A stretch of 64,000 nt of DNA. Source: Corynebacterium sp. Lineage in GTDB: Bacteria; Actinomycetota; Actinomycetes; Mycobacteriales; Mycobacteriaceae. Location: NCBI RefSeq assembly GCF_022712275.1, contig NZ_JALAGU010000022.1, positions 90,149 through 154,148 of the forward strand, written 5' to 3'. Both the position numbers and the translations under genes were made by a program. Shown piece by piece: positions 1 through 11,561 of this stretch; positions within the stretch are counted from its first letter, which is position 1; the number at the start of each line of letters is the position of its first letter. The notes beneath the pieces are model-generated. The model was not told where the DNA came from. It saw only the letters and a list, made by a program, of their open reading frames with translations, and ran no database searches.

Positions 1-2020
1 TGATGCGGACGCTGCCCTGCACAGCCCCCTCAGGCTGCGCGAGGATCGCCTCGTGGCTCGGTCCGCCACCACGTCCGACGGTGCCGCCACGGCCGTGGAA
101 GAGGCGCAGTCCGAGGCCGGCGGCGCGTGACGCGTCCACCAGAGCCAGTTCGGCGTCGTAGAGGGCCCAGTTCGCGGCGAAGTAGCCACCGTCCTTGTTG
201 GAGTCCGAGTAGCCCAGCATGACCTCCTGGATGCCGTCACGCTCCTCGACGACATAGGTGCGGTAGAAGTCGTACGACCACAAGTCCGTCATCACCGACG
301 CACCGGCCTTGAGGTCGTCGATGGTCTCGAACAGCGGGATGACATCGACGGAACCGTGGAGCGTCCCGTCCTCGACCCGAATGAGACCGACCTCCTTGAG
401 CAGCAGGACCGGCTCGAGGATGTCGGAGACCGAGGACGCCATGGAGATGATGCAGTGCGGCACGACCTCCGGGCCGAACTTACGGGCGGCGGCCGCAGCC
501 GAACGGAAGATCCCGAGCTCCCGGTCGGTCGCCTCGCTCCACTGCGCCAGCGGGTCGACCAGCGGACGCGGTGAGTGAAGCTCCGTGGTAAGCAGCGAGA
601 TCCGCTCCTCTTCGGACAGCGAAGAGTAGTCGGCGGTCACGCCGGCACGGGAGAGGAGCTCGGTGAGGACGTTCTCGAAGCTCTCCGAGTTCTGTCGCAG
701 GTCCAGTGCGCTGAGGTGGAACCCGAAGGTCCGCAGCGCGGTGATCACCGTAGCCAGCCTGTGGTCGGCGATGAGTCCGTCATTGGAGGCACGCAGGGAC
801 CGGTCGATGACGGCCAGATCCTCGAGTGCGGTGGCCGCGTCCGGATACGGGGTGTGCCCGTCGGCGACACCGGGGACCACGGACCCCTCCCCCAGGGTCG
901 TGACTGCGGTGGCGGCGATCCGGCCCCGGACACCGTGGACCGCCCGGCGGTAGGGCTCGTCGGAGCGGGAGGGGACGTCGTTGCGGCCACGGTCGGCCAG
1001 ATCCTCCAGGTCCGGCTCGACCACGGTGAACCGGGTCGACAGGCTGAGTTCGTGCTCCAGCTCGGCGAGTTCGGCCAGGTACCAGCTGAAGACTGTCTGG
1101 GCGGCACGGTTGGTGGCGTAGCGGACGGTGTCGCCGGTGACGAAGGGGTTGCCGTCGTGGTCGCCACCGATCCAGGAACCGGGGCGGACCACGGGCGTGT
1201 CGGGTACCCCGGGACCGAAGAGCTCCCGCAGTGTCGTACTGACGCGTAGGTTGAGCAGCGGAATCTCGTGGAGAAGACTGATCGTGAAATAGCGAAGACC
1301 GACATTGATCTCGTCCTCGATCCGGGGACGGACCGAACGGATCAGCGCGGTCTGCCAGAGAATGGTGACACGCCGACGGATGTCACGGTCGATCTCGGCG
1401 AGGCGTTCGTCGCTGCGGGCGGTGAGACCTGCGGCGATGATGCGCCCGCGTGAGCGCATGAGGCGGGTGATGTCCGACTGGACGTCGAAGACGGTGCGGC
1501 GACGGGTCTCGGTCGGGTGGGCCGTGAGGACCGGGGCGACATGGGCCCGTCCCATGACCTCGGCGACCTGCTCGGAGGTGACCCCACCGTCGGTGAGGGT
1601 CGGCCAGGTCGCGGCAAGTGTGGACGCCGGCGGCGGGTCACCTGCGTCGGCGAGCCGGTCCCGGACACGCTCTTCATGGAGGTCCTCGGCGAGGTTGGAG
1701 AGCAGGCCGAAGTGGCTGAATGCCCGGATGACCGGCAGCGCACGGTCGGCCGGCAGATCACGCAGCCGGGTGGCGAGGTCCTCGACGGTGCTGTCGCCCT
1801 GGCGGATCCCGAAGGCCTCACGCCGGGCGGACTCGACCAGGTCGAAGACCTCCTGGCCCTCCTGCTCCCTGATGATGTCGCCGAGGATCGCACCGAGGTA
1901 GCGGATGTCCTGGCGGACTCCCGGGATGATCTCCGGGGTGTCCACGTCCGGCGGCACGATGGGTACGGCGGTACCCGGGACGGACTGTCGGTGTGGTGTC
2001 TGTGGCGGGGATTCGGTCAT
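1..2020 (-). CDS. ppc: Phosphoenolpyruvate carboxylase, 3' end outside the window
   Basis: Carboxylates phosphoenolpyruvate to oxaloacetate, the anaplerotic feed of the TCA cycle (cytoplasm). About 673 codons are visible; the family is usually about 900-950 residues, so the C-terminal quarter lies beyond base 1. Near residue 150 the sequence reads LTAHPTETRRRTV, containing the catalytic His region, and close to the cut it reads FHGRGGTVGRGGGPSHEAI, the second PEPC signature. The start is taken as the ATG at 2020; an in-frame ATG nine bases upstream (2029) is an equal alternative. It is the last visible gene after gapA, pgk and tpiA, the order known in C. glutamicum. Product identity is very secure. 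Confidence 0.96.
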   Translation of the reverse strand, partial: MTESPPQTPHRQSVPGTAVPIVPPDVDTPEIIPGVRQDIRYLGAILGDIIREQEGQEVFDLVESARREAFGIRQGDSTVEDLATRLRDLPADRALPVIRAFSHFGLLSNLAEDLHEERVRDRLADAGDPPPASTLAATWPTLTDGGVTSEQVAEVMGRAHVAPVLTAHPTETRRRTVFDVQSDITRLMRSRGRIIAAGLTARSDERLAEIDRDIRRRVTILWQTALIRSVRPRIEDEINVGLRYFTISLLHEIPLLNLRVSTTLRELFGPGVPDTPVVRPGSWIGGDHDGNPFVTGDTVRYATNRAAQTVFSWYLAELAELEHELSLSTRFTVVEPDLEDLADRGRNDVPSRSDEPYRRAVHGVRGRIAATAVTTLGEGSVVPGVADGHTPYPDAATALEDLAVIDRSLRASNDGLIADHRLATVITALRTFGFHLSALDLRQNSESFENVLTELLSRAGVTADYSSLSEEERISLLTTELHSPRPLVDPLAQWSEATDRELGIFRSAAAAARKFGPEVVPHCIISMASSVSDILEPVLLLKEVGLIRVEDGTLHGSVDVIPLFETIDDLKAGASVMTDLWSYDFYRTYVVEERDGIQEVMLGYSDSNKDGGYFAANWALYDAELALVDASRAAGLGLRLFHGRGGTVGRGGGPSHEAILAQPEGAVQGSVRI

Positions 2021-2113
2021 GCCCGCCATTGTGCCCCGGTTCCCCCGCCCCCGCAGGGGACGGACGGCCCCCACGCGTTCCCCTGCCGAGCCCGCGGTCC
2101 GGTCAGCGGCCGG

Positions 2114-2905
2114 TCAGGCCTTGGCTGCCGCGGCGCAGAGTCGGGCGAAGTCCTCGCCGTCGAGGCTCGCGCCACCGACGAGGGCACCGTCGACGTCCGG
2201 CTGTCCGACGATCTCGGCGACGGTACCGGTCTTCACCGAACCGCCGTAGAGGATGCGGGCGCTGTCTGCGACCTCGTCTCCGCCGAGCTCACGCAGGACG
2301 CCACGGACCGCCTGGCAGACCTCCTGGGCGTCACCGGCGGAGGCGACCTTACCGGTGCCGATGGCCCACACCGGCTCGTACGCGACAACAACATCGGCGA
2401 GACGGTCCGTCGGGACACCGGCGAGGGAGGCACGGGTCTGTTCTTCGACGAAGGAGACGTGCCCGCCGGCCTCACGGACGTCGAGCGACTCCCCCACACA
2501 CACGATCGGCCGCAGGTCGGCACCGAGGGTGGCGACGGCCTTCTTCGCGACGGTGGCATCGTCTTCGGCGTGGTACTGGCGACGCTCCGAGTGGCCGACG
2601 ACGACCCAGGAGCAGCCCAGCTTGGCGAGCATGCCGGCGGAGACCTCGCCGGTGTAGGCGCCGGACTCGTGGACCGAGACGTCCTGTGCCCCGTAGGTGA
2701 CGAGGAGCTTGTCGCCGTCAACGATCGTCTGGACGCTGCGGATGTCGGTGAACGGCGGGATGACCGCCACATCGACGTGGTCGTAGTAGTCGCGCGGCAG
2801 GGCGAAGTCGAATTTCTGCACCAGCTGGATCGCCTCCAGGTGGTTCAGGTTCATCTTCCAGTTGCCGGCGATGAGCGGGGTACGCTTCGATGCCTTGTCA
2901 GCCAT
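2114..2905 (-). CDS. tpiA: Triosephosphate isomerase
   Basis: Interconverts dihydroxyacetone phosphate and glyceraldehyde 3-phosphate in glycolysis. The 263-residue length is normal. All catalytic positions are visible: the N-terminal NWKMN lysine, VVVGHSERR with the electrophilic His, and [12 protein letters not shown] with the base Glu; the phosphate-binding ILYGGSVK lies near the C terminus. The ATG at 2905 follows an AGGAGA ribosome site and lies 10 bases after the pgk stop. A longer open frame continues upstream but is only the shadow of pgk. Likely cotranscribed with pgk and ppc. Confidence 0.97.
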   Translation of the reverse strand: MADKASKRTPLIAGNWKMNLNHLEAIQLVQKFDFALPRDYYDHVDVAVIPPFTDIRSVQTIVDGDKLLVTYGAQDVSVHESGAYTGEVSAGMLAKLGCSWVVVGHSERRQYHAEDDATVAKKAVATLGADLRPIVCVGESLDVREAGGHVSFVEEQTRASLAGVPTDRLADVVVAYEPVWAIGTGKVASAGDAQEVCQAVRGVLRELGGDEVADSARILYGGSVKTGTVAEIVGQPDVDGALVGGASLDGEDFARLCAAAAKA

Positions 2906-2915
2906 GTCTGTTCTC

Positions 2916-4127
2916 CTAGTTCTCGAGGACGGCGATGCCGGGGAGTTCCTTGCCCTCCAGGAACTCGAGCGAGGCGCCGCCACCGGTGGAGATGTGGCTG
3001 AAGCCCTCCTCGTCGAGTCCGAGGGTGCGGACCGCGGCGGCGGAGTCTCCGCCACCGACCACGGAGAACGCTCCGGCCGTGGTGGCGTCGATGATCGCCT
3101 GGGCGACTCCACGGGTGCCCTCGGCGAACGCCGGGAACTCGAACACACCCATCGGGCCGTTCCAGAAGACGGTCTTCGCGCTGCGCAGCACGTCACCGAA
3201 GGCGGCGACCGACCCCGGTCCGACATCGAGACCCATCTGGTCGTCGGGGATGGCGTCCACGGCGACGGTGGCGGGGGTCGCGTCGGCGGCGAAGGCCGGG
3301 GCGACGACCACGTCGGTCGGCAGGACGATGGCGTCACCGTAGCGCTCGAGCAGGTCACGGCAGGTCTCCACCATGTCCTCCTGCAGCAGCGAGGTGCCGA
3401 CGGAGCGGCCCTGTGCGGCGAGGAAGGTGAAGCACATGCCACCGCCGATGACGAGGTGGTCGACCTTGGGGGCCAGGGCCTCGATGACGGTGAGCTTGTC
3501 GGAGACCTTGGAACCGCCGAGGACGACCACGTAGGGCTTCTCGGGGGTCTCGGAGACGCGACGCAGCACCGCCAGCTCGGACTCCACGAGTCCACCGGCG
3601 TAATGCGGGAGCAGCGTGGCGACATCGTAGACGGACGCCTGGGCACGGTGGACGACACCGAAGCCGTCGGAGACGAAGGCACCGTTCTCGGCGGTCAGCG
3701 CGGCAAGCTCGGCGGCGAAGGCCTGACGCTCAGCGGCGTCCTTCGATGTCTCGCGGGCGTCGTATCGGACGTTCTCCAGCAGGAGGATGTCGCCGTCGTT
3801 GAGGCCGTTGGCGCGCTCGTGGGCGTCCTCACCGGTGACGTCGGCGGCCAGCGGAACCCACTGTTCGAGCCGCTCGGACAGAGCCTCGGCGACCGGGGCG
3901 AGCGAGAAGTCGGGGTTGGCCTCACCCTTGGGGCGTCCGAGGTGGGCGGCGACGATGACGCGGGCGCCGGCGTCGAGGAGACGGCGGAGGGTGGGGACCG
4001 AGGCGTCGATGCGACCCGGGTCGGTGATCGCGCCGTCCTTCAGCGGGACATTGAGGTCGGCACGGACGAGGACGTGGCGTCCCTCGACACCGTCGGCGAT
4101 GAGGTCGTCGATGGTCTTCACTGGCAT
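2916..4127 (-). CDS. pgk: Phosphoglycerate kinase
   Basis: Transfers phosphate from 1,3-bisphosphoglycerate to ADP in glycolysis. The 403 residues match the family. The N terminus has [14 protein letters not shown], the substrate-binding signature, followed by [10 protein letters not shown]; the C-terminal nucleotide-binding half has [19 protein letters not shown] and the late [11 protein letters not shown] glycine-rich motif. The ATG at 4127 follows an AGGAGAGC ribosome site. A 144-base gap containing a GC-rich hairpin separates it from gapA, so its level may be set partly by processing or attenuation there. Confidence 0.97.
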   Translation of the reverse strand: MPVKTIDDLIADGVEGRHVLVRADLNVPLKDGAITDPGRIDASVPTLRRLLDAGARVIVAAHLGRPKGEANPDFSLAPVAEALSERLEQWVPLAADVTGEDAHERANGLNDGDILLLENVRYDARETSKDAAERQAFAAELAALTAENGAFVSDGFGVVHRAQASVYDVATLLPHYAGGLVESELAVLRRVSETPEKPYVVVLGGSKVSDKLTVIEALAPKVDHLVIGGGMCFTFLAAQGRSVGTSLLQEDMVETCRDLLERYGDAIVLPTDVVVAPAFAADATPATVAVDAIPDDQMGLDVGPGSVAAFGDVLRSAKTVFWNGPMGVFEFPAFAEGTRGVAQAIIDATTAGAFSVVGGGDSAAAVRTLGLDEEGFSHISTGGGASLEFLEGKELPGIAVLEN

Positions 4128-4179
4128 GTAGGGCTCTCCTGTATTCAGGCCGCGGTCAGGCGGCCGGTGTCAGACAAGT

Positions 4180-4215
4180 CCGGCGGGCCGGTGCACGGTG
4201 GCACCGACCCGCCGG
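4180..4215 (-). terminator. GC-rich hairpin between gapA and pgk
   Basis: Arms CCGGCGGG and CCCGCCGG enclose an inner GGTGC/GCACC stem. There is no run of U after it on the minus strand, so it may be a partial terminator or an mRNA-stabilising or processing hairpin within the gapA-pgk operon. The structure was read by eye; its function is inferred. Confidence 0.45.
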
Positions 4216-4271
4216 GGATGTGGGGTACCGGGTCTGAGTCTAGTGGACTGCCCGATCCTGCGACCCGGGGG

Positions 4272-5333
<1,062 letters not shown>

Positions 5334-5438
5334 CTACCCACCCCCACCCGCTCGTGCAGGGGGTGACAGTCACCCCCGCTCCCCTGTCGACGTCGATGCA
5401 GGTCAGGACACCTCCACTCCGGAGAAATCACCGTGGGA

Positions 5439-6449
5439 TCACCGCGTGCCGAGCGGGCCGTCTTCCGGAAAGTCCACGTCCACGACGGCCGAGGAGGTAC
5501 CGGGTACCCCCAGTTCCTCCGCCCGCCGGTCCGCCATGGTGAGCAGCCGACGGATCCGGCCGGCGACCGCGTCCTTCGTCATCGGCGGATCCGCGAGCTG
5601 ACCCAGTTCCTCCAACGAGGCCTCACTGTGCTCCACACGCAGCGCACCGGCCTGCTGCAGGTGCTCAGGGACATCCTCTCCCAGCAGTTCCAGGGCGAGT
5701 TTCACCCGGGCGGCGGCCATCGCGGCGGCCCGGGCTGACCGACGCAGGTTGGCGTCATCGAAGTTCGCCATGCGGTGGGAGCTGGCACGCTCCTCCCGGC
5801 GGCGGCACTGCTCCTCCCACCGGCTGCGGCCACGGGGGGCGCCCATGCTCTCCAGCAGATCGCCGACAGCCTCGGCATCGCGGACGAGGACACGGTGCAT
5901 CCCGCGGACCTCCTTGGACTTCGCGGTCACTCCGATCCGACGTGCCGTACCGACCAGCGCCAGCGCCGACTCGTTGCTCGGTGTGGTGACCTCCAGGACT
6001 GCGGGACGCCCCGGGTCGCCGACCGTGCCACGTACGAGGAAAGCACCCCGCCACGCGGCGGCGCACTGCTCGACGGTACCTCCGATGATGAACGGTGGCA
6101 GACCGCGCACCGGGTGACCGCCACGGTCGATCAGGCCGGTCCGACGGGACAGTTCGGTACCGCCGTGGGACCACCTCAGGTGGTGGTGACCACCGTCCCC
6201 GGCACGGGCGTCGGGGACACCGCCGGGATCCGGGGTGATGTCGAAGAGTTCGTCGATGGCGGAGACCAGGCGACGGGCGGTGGCCGCGCCCTCGATCTCC
6301 GCCTCGACGACGATCTCACCGCTGACCAGGTGCAGTGAGCAGGTGTAGCGCAGCAGCGAGGCGACCTCGGCGGTGAGGACCTGTGGGGTGCCCACCGTGA
6401 CCTGCAGCAGTTCCTGTCGGACGTCAGCGGTCAGTGTCTGCGGCGGCAC
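5439..6449 (-). CDS. whiA: WhiA, DNA-binding sporulation/division regulator homologue
   Basis: WhiA couples an N-terminal degenerate LAGLIDADG homing-endonuclease-like domain to a C-terminal helix-turn-helix; in actinobacteria it affects division and development. The 336-residue product has the usual N terminus (RQELLQVTVGTPQVL), a RCRRREERAS-like linker with MANFDDANLRRSARA, and a C-terminal HTH around DPPMTKDAVAGRIRRLL. The start is set at the GTG at 6449 because AAGGAGACGCCG precedes it and homologues begin there; the open frame upstream has no matching residues. It overlaps the yvcK end by 26 bases, which suggests coupled translation. Confidence 0.93.
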   Translation of the reverse strand: MPPQTLTADVRQELLQVTVGTPQVLTAEVASLLRYTCSLHLVSGEIVVEAEIEGAATARRLVSAIDELFDITPDPGGVPDARAGDGGHHHLRWSHGGTELSRRTGLIDRGGHPVRGLPPFIIGGTVEQCAAAWRGAFLVRGTVGDPGRPAVLEVTTPSNESALALVGTARRIGVTAKSKEVRGMHRVLVRDAEAVGDLLESMGAPRGRSRWEEQCRRREERASSHRMANFDDANLRRSARAAAMAAARVKLALELLGEDVPEHLQQAGALRVEHSEASLEELGQLADPPMTKDAVAGRIRRLLTMADRRAEELGVPGTSSAVVDVDFPEDGPLGTR

Positions 6450-7515
6450 CGGCGTCTCCTTCCCGGAGGGTTGTCGTGTCTGTGTCTGGGCCCGGTCCCC
6501 CGAATTCACGGAGGACGTCGGCGAGTTTCGACGGTGAGTGGCGGTCGGTGAACCGGCCCCGGTCATCGTCCTCACGGACGTCCCGGTAGAGCACACGCGC
6601 CCCCAGACGTTCCGCGGCGCGTTCCAGGTGCCGGCGTTCCTTGGAGGACTGCACCGAGTTCAGGTCGACGACGACGAAGTCCACCTGCAGCGACGGACAG
6701 TGCTGGAGCAGCATGTGGATGTGCCGTTCCATGGAGAACCCGTTGGTCTCGCTGGATTCGGCGACGAGATTCATGAGGATCACCCGGGTGGCGGTGGTCC
6801 GTGTCAGCGCGTCGACGATACCCGGGATGAGCAGGTGCGGGATCACCGAGGAAAACCAGGACCCCGGTCCGAGGGTCACCAGGTCAGCGTCGAGAATGGC
6901 CTGGACAGCCTCGTCGGTGGCGGGGGCGTCCTGCGGGATCAGGCGGACGCGGCGCACCGTGCCGAGGGTGGACGCGACAGCCACCTGCCCACGGACCGCA
7001 GTGACCTCACGTGCGTCGTCACCGAGTCCCTGGACCTCTGCCTCGAGGTCGAGCGGTTCGGGAGACATCGGGACGACGCGACCCCGGATGCCCAGCAGGT
7101 CGCCGAGCTCGTCGAGGGCGGCGATACTGGAACCCATCACCTCGGTGAGACCGCCGAGGATGAGGTTGCCGACCGCATGTCCGGCGAGGGCGCCGTGGCC
7201 GCCGAAACGGTGCTGCAGGGTGTGCTCCCACAGGTGGCCGCGGGGTGTGTCACGGACCAGCGCAGACAGCGCCATCCGGAGGTCGCCGGGTGGAAGTGAG
7301 CCCAGCTCGCGGCGCATACGGCCCGAGGAGCCGCCGTCGTCGGCGACCGTGACGACGGCCGTGACATGGTCGGCGGCACCACGGGCGGCCCGCAGGGTCG
7401 CGAAGAGTCCGTGACCACCGCCGAGGCTGGCGATCCGGTCGAGGGGGCGCTCCCCGGCGGCGGCCGATATGTCCTCGACCGGAAGGCCGGGATCGTCAGG
7501 TCCGGCGAGCGTCAC
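6424..7515 (-). CDS. yvcK: YvcK/CofD-like gluconeogenesis factor (UDP-GlcNAc-binding regulator)
   Basis: YvcK/GlmR proteins bind UDP-sugars and influence central carbon flux and cell-wall precursor supply. The 363-residue product contains ASLGGGHGLFATLRA and VADDGGSSGRMRRELG near the N terminus, the nucleotide-binding signatures, and GNLILGGLTE and LGPGSWFSSVIPHLLIPG further in. The start is a GTG at 7515 sharing GTGA with the rapZ stop. The rapZ-yvcK-whiA order is the classic three-gene cluster of Gram-positive bacteria. Confidence 0.94.
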   Translation of the reverse strand: MTLAGPDDPGLPVEDISAAAGERPLDRIASLGGGHGLFATLRAARGAADHVTAVVTVADDGGSSGRMRRELGSLPPGDLRMALSALVRDTPRGHLWEHTLQHRFGGHGALAGHAVGNLILGGLTEVMGSSIAALDELGDLLGIRGRVVPMSPEPLDLEAEVQGLGDDAREVTAVRGQVAVASTLGTVRRVRLIPQDAPATDEAVQAILDADLVTLGPGSWFSSVIPHLLIPGIVDALTRTTATRVILMNLVAESSETNGFSMERHIHMLLQHCPSLQVDFVVVDLNSVQSSKERRHLERAAERLGARVLYRDVREDDDRGRFTDRHSPSKLADVLREFGGPGPDTDTTTLREGDAGAAADTDR

Positions 7516-8453
7516 TTCTGCCCACCCCCCTGCGGCTGGCGGTCCTCGTACCTGACCAGGTCACGGTGTACGGTCCGGACCTCCAGGTCGGGCAGTTCAC
7601 GCAGCCGCCGGGCCAGTGCCTCCGTCAGTGCCGGGCTACGGTGCTGGCCGCCGGTGCAGGCGATGCCCACGGTGATGAACCGCTTGCCCTCACGCCGGTA
7701 GCCGGGAAGGGCGGTCTCCAGGACCGTGGTGAGCCCGTCGAGGTAGGCGTCCGCCTCGGGGCGGTCGAGGACGTAGTCGGCGACGGCGGGCTCCAGACCG
7801 CTGTGCTCCTTGAGCTCCGGGACCCAGTGGGGGTTCGGCAGGAAGCGGGCGTCGAAGAGCAGGTCCAGGTCGCGGGGCGCCCCGTTCTTGAAGCCGAAGG
7901 ACTGCACGGTGACGTGCTCCCGCCGGTCGGTCAGCGCGGTGAAGTAGTCCTCGAGCTCATGACGCAGGTCGTGGACGCTGGTGCCGGTGGTGTCGATGAC
8001 GACATCGGCCCGACGGCGGATCCCGCGTAGCATGTCGCGCTCACGGTCGATACCCGCCTGGAGGGTCTCCCCGCCCTGCAACGGATGGGTACGGCGGACC
8101 TGACCGTAGCGGCGGACGAGGGTGGCGTCATCGGCGTCGAGGTAGAGCACGACGGGGCGGCGTCCGGAATCATGCAGGCCGGCGAGGACTTCGGTGAGGT
8201 CACCGACGAAATCGCGGGAGCGGACGTCGGTGACGATGGCCAGTCGCTCCACCGGCGAATCGGACTCGAAACTGAGCTCTACCATGCGCATGATGAGCTC
8301 CGGTGGGAGGTTGTCGGCGACGTACCAGCCCATCTCCTCGAGAACAGTGGCAGCCTCCTTGCGTCCGGCACCGGACATGCCGGTGATGAGAACGAGGGAC
8401 GCCTCCTGTCTGGGATCGGCGGAGGCTTCGCGGTGGATGTCCATGGGGACCAT
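7512..8453 (-). CDS. rapZ: RNase adapter protein RapZ family, P-loop nucleotide-binding protein
   Basis: RapZ (YvcJ) is a P-loop protein; in enterobacteria it controls the GlmZ/GlmS system, while its actinobacterial role is less clear. The 313 residues show VLITGMSGAGRKEAA, the Walker A-like motif, then WYVADNLPPELI, and a C-terminal domain with SFGFKNGAPRDLDLLFDARF and ITVGIACTGGQHRSP. Both halves are therefore present. ATG at 8453, one base after the uvrC stop, so it belongs to a tight uvrC-rapZ-yvcK-whiA operon. The second in-frame ATG three codons in is an alternative start. Confidence 0.94.
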   Translation of the reverse strand: MVPMDIHREASADPRQEASLVLITGMSGAGRKEAATVLEEMGWYVADNLPPELIMRMVELSFESDSPVERLAIVTDVRSRDFVGDLTEVLAGLHDSGRRPVVLYLDADDATLVRRYGQVRRTHPLQGGETLQAGIDRERDMLRGIRRRADVVIDTTGTSVHDLRHELEDYFTALTDRREHVTVQSFGFKNGAPRDLDLLFDARFLPNPHWVPELKEHSGLEPAVADYVLDRPEADAYLDGLTTVLETALPGYRREGKRFITVGIACTGGQHRSPALTEALARRLRELPDLEVRTVHRDLVRYEDRQPQGGGQK

Positions 8454-8454
8454 C

Positions 8455-10503
8455 CTAACCGTCGCTGTGCTCCTCCGGAGAGAGGGCGGCCATCACCGCG
8501 GCAGCGAGCTTCGGACCGAATCCGGGCAGCGCGGCGACGGCCTCCTCCCCCGCCTCCCGGACCTTCGCCACGGAACCGAAGGCGGTGACGAGTTGGGAGC
8601 GGCGCTTCGGGCCGAGCCCCGGCACCTCGTCGAGGACCGACCTGGTCATCCGCTTGCCGCGGCTGGCACGGTGGAAGGTGATCGCGAAGCGGTGCGCCTC
8701 GTCACGGATCTGCTGGACGAGGTACAGGGCCGGCGAGTTCCGGGCGACGATCACCGGGTACTCGTCGCCGGGCACCCACAGCTCCTCGAGCCGCTTGGCG
8801 ATGCCGACGAGGGTCACGTCGGTGACCCCGAGCTCGTCGAGCACTTCCTGGGCCGCCTCGACCTGCGGCCGCCCACCGTCGACGATGAACAGCTGTGGTG
8901 GATAGGCGAACCGCTTCGCCCCCTGCTCCGCCTCGGCCGCACTGACCTCGCCCTCGAGCCGGTCGCCGGCGTCGTCCCCGGCCGGCACGGCGGTCCTGTC
9001 CTGCTGGTAGCGCTGGAACCGGCGTCGGACGACCTCGGCGATGGACGCCACATCGTCGGAGTGCCCGTCCCCGGCCGCCTCACGGATGCGGTAGCGGCGG
9101 TAGTCGGACTTACGCGGCAGTCCGTCCTCGAAGACCACGAGGCTGGCGACCACGTCGGTGCCCTGGATGTGGGAGATGTCGGTGCACTCGATGCGCAGCG
9201 GCGGTTCGTCCATCCACAGTGCCTCGCGCAGCTCCTCCAGGGCCGAGGACCGGGCGGTGATGTCGCCGACGCGGGCGAGCTTGTGCTGTCGCAGCGCCTG
9301 GGCCGCGTTCTCCCGGGCGGTGTCCATCAGCGCCTTCTTGTCCCCGCGCTGCGGGAAGCGTACCGTCACCCGGGCACCACGCAGCTCGGTGAGCCAGGCG
9401 GAAAGCCCCTCGATGTCGTCGATCTCGTCGGGGTCGACCGGCACGAGGATCTCTCGGGGCACCGGCTCCAGCGTCACCTCGCGGGACGCCGCCGCCCGGG
9501 AATTACCGCCCACCGCGGACTCGGTGGCGTCGGAGAGTTCGGCCGACTGACCGTAGAACTGGGTGAGGAAGTCCGCCAGCAGCGCCGGGGTCCCGGCGTC
9601 TCCGGTCGCGTCGCTGTCTCCGGTGGCGTTCTCGACGACCCATCCCCGCTGGCCACGGATACGTCCGCCACGGACGTGGAAGATCTGGACGGCGCTCTCC
9701 AAGTCGTCACCGGCGGTGGCGATGACGTCGGCGTCGGTGTTGTCGGAGAAGACCACGGACTGCTTCTCCATGGCGGAGTCCATCGCCCCGAGCTGGTCAC
9801 GCAGGGAGGCGGCCCGCTCGAAGTCGAGGTTCCCCGCGGCGTCCTCCATCTCCTGACGGACATCCCGCATGACCCGCTCGGTGTTGCCGCCGGCGAGGAA
9901 GGAGCAGAAGCCGTCGACGAGCTCCATATGCTCCGAGGGTGAGACCCGCCCCACACACGGAGCGGAGCAGCGGTCGATGTAGCCGAGCAGGCAGGGACGG
10001 CCCAGTTGCTCGTGGCGACGGTACACTCCGGCGGTGCAGGTCCGCACCGGGAAGACACGGGTCAGGGATTCGAGCGTCTCCCTGATCGCCCAGGCCTTCG
10101 GGTACGGGCCGAAGTAGCGCACCCCCTTCTTCCGCGGACCCCGGTAGAGGAAGGCCCGGGGGAACTGCTCCTTCACGCTCACCGCGAGCATGGGGTAGGT
10201 CTTGTCGTCGCGGTACATGACGTTGTACCGCGGGGCGAACTTCTTGATCCACGTGTACTCGAGGTTCAGGGCCTCGAGTTCGCTGGACACGACAGTCCAC
10301 TGCACATGGTCGGAGGAGAAGACCATGGTCCGGATCCGCGGGTTGAGGTGCGCGGGATCCTGGAAGTAGTTCGACAGCCGGCTGCGCAGGTTCTTCGCCT
10401 TGCCGACGTAGAGGACCCGGTCATCGGCGTCGCGGAAGGTGTAGACGCCCGGGTTCGTCGGGATCGTCCCCGGTGCCGGGCGGTAGGAGGCGGGATCAGC
10501 CAT
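8455..10503 (-). CDS. uvrC: Excinuclease ABC subunit C
   Basis: Makes both incisions in nucleotide-excision repair with UvrB. At 682 residues it is full length. The N-terminal GIY-YIG nuclease is seen in [20 protein letters not shown]; the UVR motif that contacts UvrB is in [20 protein letters not shown]; the RNase H-like second nuclease half includes [20 protein letters not shown] and [11 protein letters not shown]; a C-terminal tandem helix-hairpin-helix is in [13 protein letters not shown] and [13 protein letters not shown]. The ATG at 10503 follows AGGAGG at good spacing. Confidence 0.97.
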   Translation of the reverse strand: MADPASYRPAPGTIPTNPGVYTFRDADDRVLYVGKAKNLRSRLSNYFQDPAHLNPRIRTMVFSSDHVQWTVVSSELEALNLEYTWIKKFAPRYNVMYRDDKTYPMLAVSVKEQFPRAFLYRGPRKKGVRYFGPYPKAWAIRETLESLTRVFPVRTCTAGVYRRHEQLGRPCLLGYIDRCSAPCVGRVSPSEHMELVDGFCSFLAGGNTERVMRDVRQEMEDAAGNLDFERAASLRDQLGAMDSAMEKQSVVFSDNTDADVIATAGDDLESAVQIFHVRGGRIRGQRGWVVENATGDSDATGDAGTPALLADFLTQFYGQSAELSDATESAVGGNSRAAASREVTLEPVPREILVPVDPDEIDDIEGLSAWLTELRGARVTVRFPQRGDKKALMDTARENAAQALRQHKLARVGDITARSSALEELREALWMDEPPLRIECTDISHIQGTDVVASLVVFEDGLPRKSDYRRYRIREAAGDGHSDDVASIAEVVRRRFQRYQQDRTAVPAGDDAGDRLEGEVSAAEAEQGAKRFAYPPQLFIVDGGRPQVEAAQEVLDELGVTDVTLVGIAKRLEELWVPGDEYPVIVARNSPALYLVQQIRDEAHRFAITFHRASRGKRMTRSVLDEVPGLGPKRRSQLVTAFGSVAKVREAGEEAVAALPGFGPKLAAAVMAALSPEEHSDG

Positions 10504-10515
10504 CGGCGTTCCCTC

Positions 10516-11010
10516 CTACTCTTCGGGCATGTAACGGTCCTCGAGGCGGCGGAAGGCCTCGACCTGCTGCGCCACGGTGGTCTTGTCGCTGACCTGGAAG
10601 GCCATCATCGGAACGAACTCGAAGTCCGGCAGTTCCAGCCGTGCCCAGCGGGAGTTCCGGGGGAAAGACAGACCGTAGATCATCCGCCAGGGGTAGAACT
10701 TCGCACCGAGGACGTTGCGGACCTCCACTCCCCGGGGGTTGACGCGCACCCGCGGGCGGGTCAGGGTCAGGGCGGCGGCGGAGAACAGCAGTCCGATCCC
10801 CACGAACGCCCACTGGTCGACGGCACTGACGGTGGCTCCGGTGTCCCCGGCGGCGGAGACGACCCCCATGAAGATGTGCAGCGCCATGATGATGACGACG
10901 GCGATCCAGGCGACCTTCTTCAGGAACGGGGACCGGACGGTCAGCAGCCACCCCTCGTCGGTGGTGGGGGTCGGTGCCGTGGTCTTCGCAGTGGAATCAG
11001 CCGTGCTCAC
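10516..11010 (-). CDS. PH-domain membrane protein (bacterial PH / DUF2581-like)
   Basis: 164 residues. After a Thr-rich cytoplasmic N terminus there are two predicted membrane helices (about residues 29-50 and 66-85) and then a soluble segment with PRVRVNPRGVEVRNVLGAKF and a YPWRMIYGLSFPR strand pattern typical of short bacterial PH domains. These proteins are common in actinobacteria and have no fixed function. Start is a GTG at 11010; the stop is 12 bases before uvrC. It sits between the rib genes and uvrC, and no function should be read from the location. The family call is moderate, the gene itself secure. Confidence 0.8.
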   Translation of the reverse strand: MSTADSTAKTTAPTPTTDEGWLLTVRSPFLKKVAWIAVVIIMALHIFMGVVSAAGDTGATVSAVDQWAFVGIGLLFSAAALTLTRPRVRVNPRGVEVRNVLGAKFYPWRMIYGLSFPRNSRWARLELPDFEFVPMMAFQVSDKTTVAQQVEAFRRLEDRYMPEE

Positions 11011-11069
11011 GTCCGCCCACGTTACCCCGGTCCGTCGACGGGACCCAACTGCCCACCGGGCGGGGGCGG

Positions 11070-11552
11070 TCAGCCCCGGGCGCGGATGTCGCGGATGACC
11101 AGGAGAGTGTGCAGCGCGGCGCGGGCGGCATCGGCCCCCTTGTCCTCCACGGCGCCCTCCACACCGGAGCGGTCGACGGCCTGCTGCTGGTTCTCGACGG
11201 TGAGGACACCGTTGCCGACCGGCTTGCCGGAGTCCAGGCTGACCCGGGTCAGACCGTCGGTGACGGACCGGCAGACGTAGTCGAAGTGGGCCGTGTCTCC
11301 CCGGATGACGCAGCCGTTGGCGACGACGGCGTCATGGCTCTTCAGCGCCTCGGCGACGGCCACAGGCAGCTCCACGCAGCCGGCGACCCGCCAGTCGTCG
11401 ACGGCAGCGCCGAGCTCCTTGAGGGCGCGGACCGAATGGTCGTGGAGCCGGTCGGTGATCTCCGCATTCCAGGACGCGGAGATCACGGCGATGCGGAATC
11501 CGTCGCCGGATCCGGGACGCAGGGTGAGGGCGGCGAGGCCGTCGGCAGCCAT
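11070..11552 (-). CDS. ribH: 6,7-dimethyl-8-ribityllumazine synthase
   Basis: Condenses the pyrimidine product of RibD with the dihydroxybutanone phosphate made by RibBA. The 160-residue length is typical of the 60-mer capsid-forming enzyme. Visible motifs are ISASWNAEITDRLHDHSV at the N terminus, VPGCVELP-type VAGCVELPVAVAEAL, and VANGCVIRGDTAHFDYVC with the catalytic region. ATG at 11552 follows AGGAGAACCCC; its start is 9 bases from the ribBA stop. Last gene of the rib operon in the direction of transcription. Confidence 0.96.
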   Translation of the reverse strand: MAADGLAALTLRPGSGDGFRIAVISASWNAEITDRLHDHSVRALKELGAAVDDWRVAGCVELPVAVAEALKSHDAVVANGCVIRGDTAHFDYVCRSVTDGLTRVSLDSGKPVGNGVLTVENQQQAVDRSGVEGAVEDKGADAARAALHTLLVIRDIRARG

Positions 11553-11561
11553 GGGGTTCTC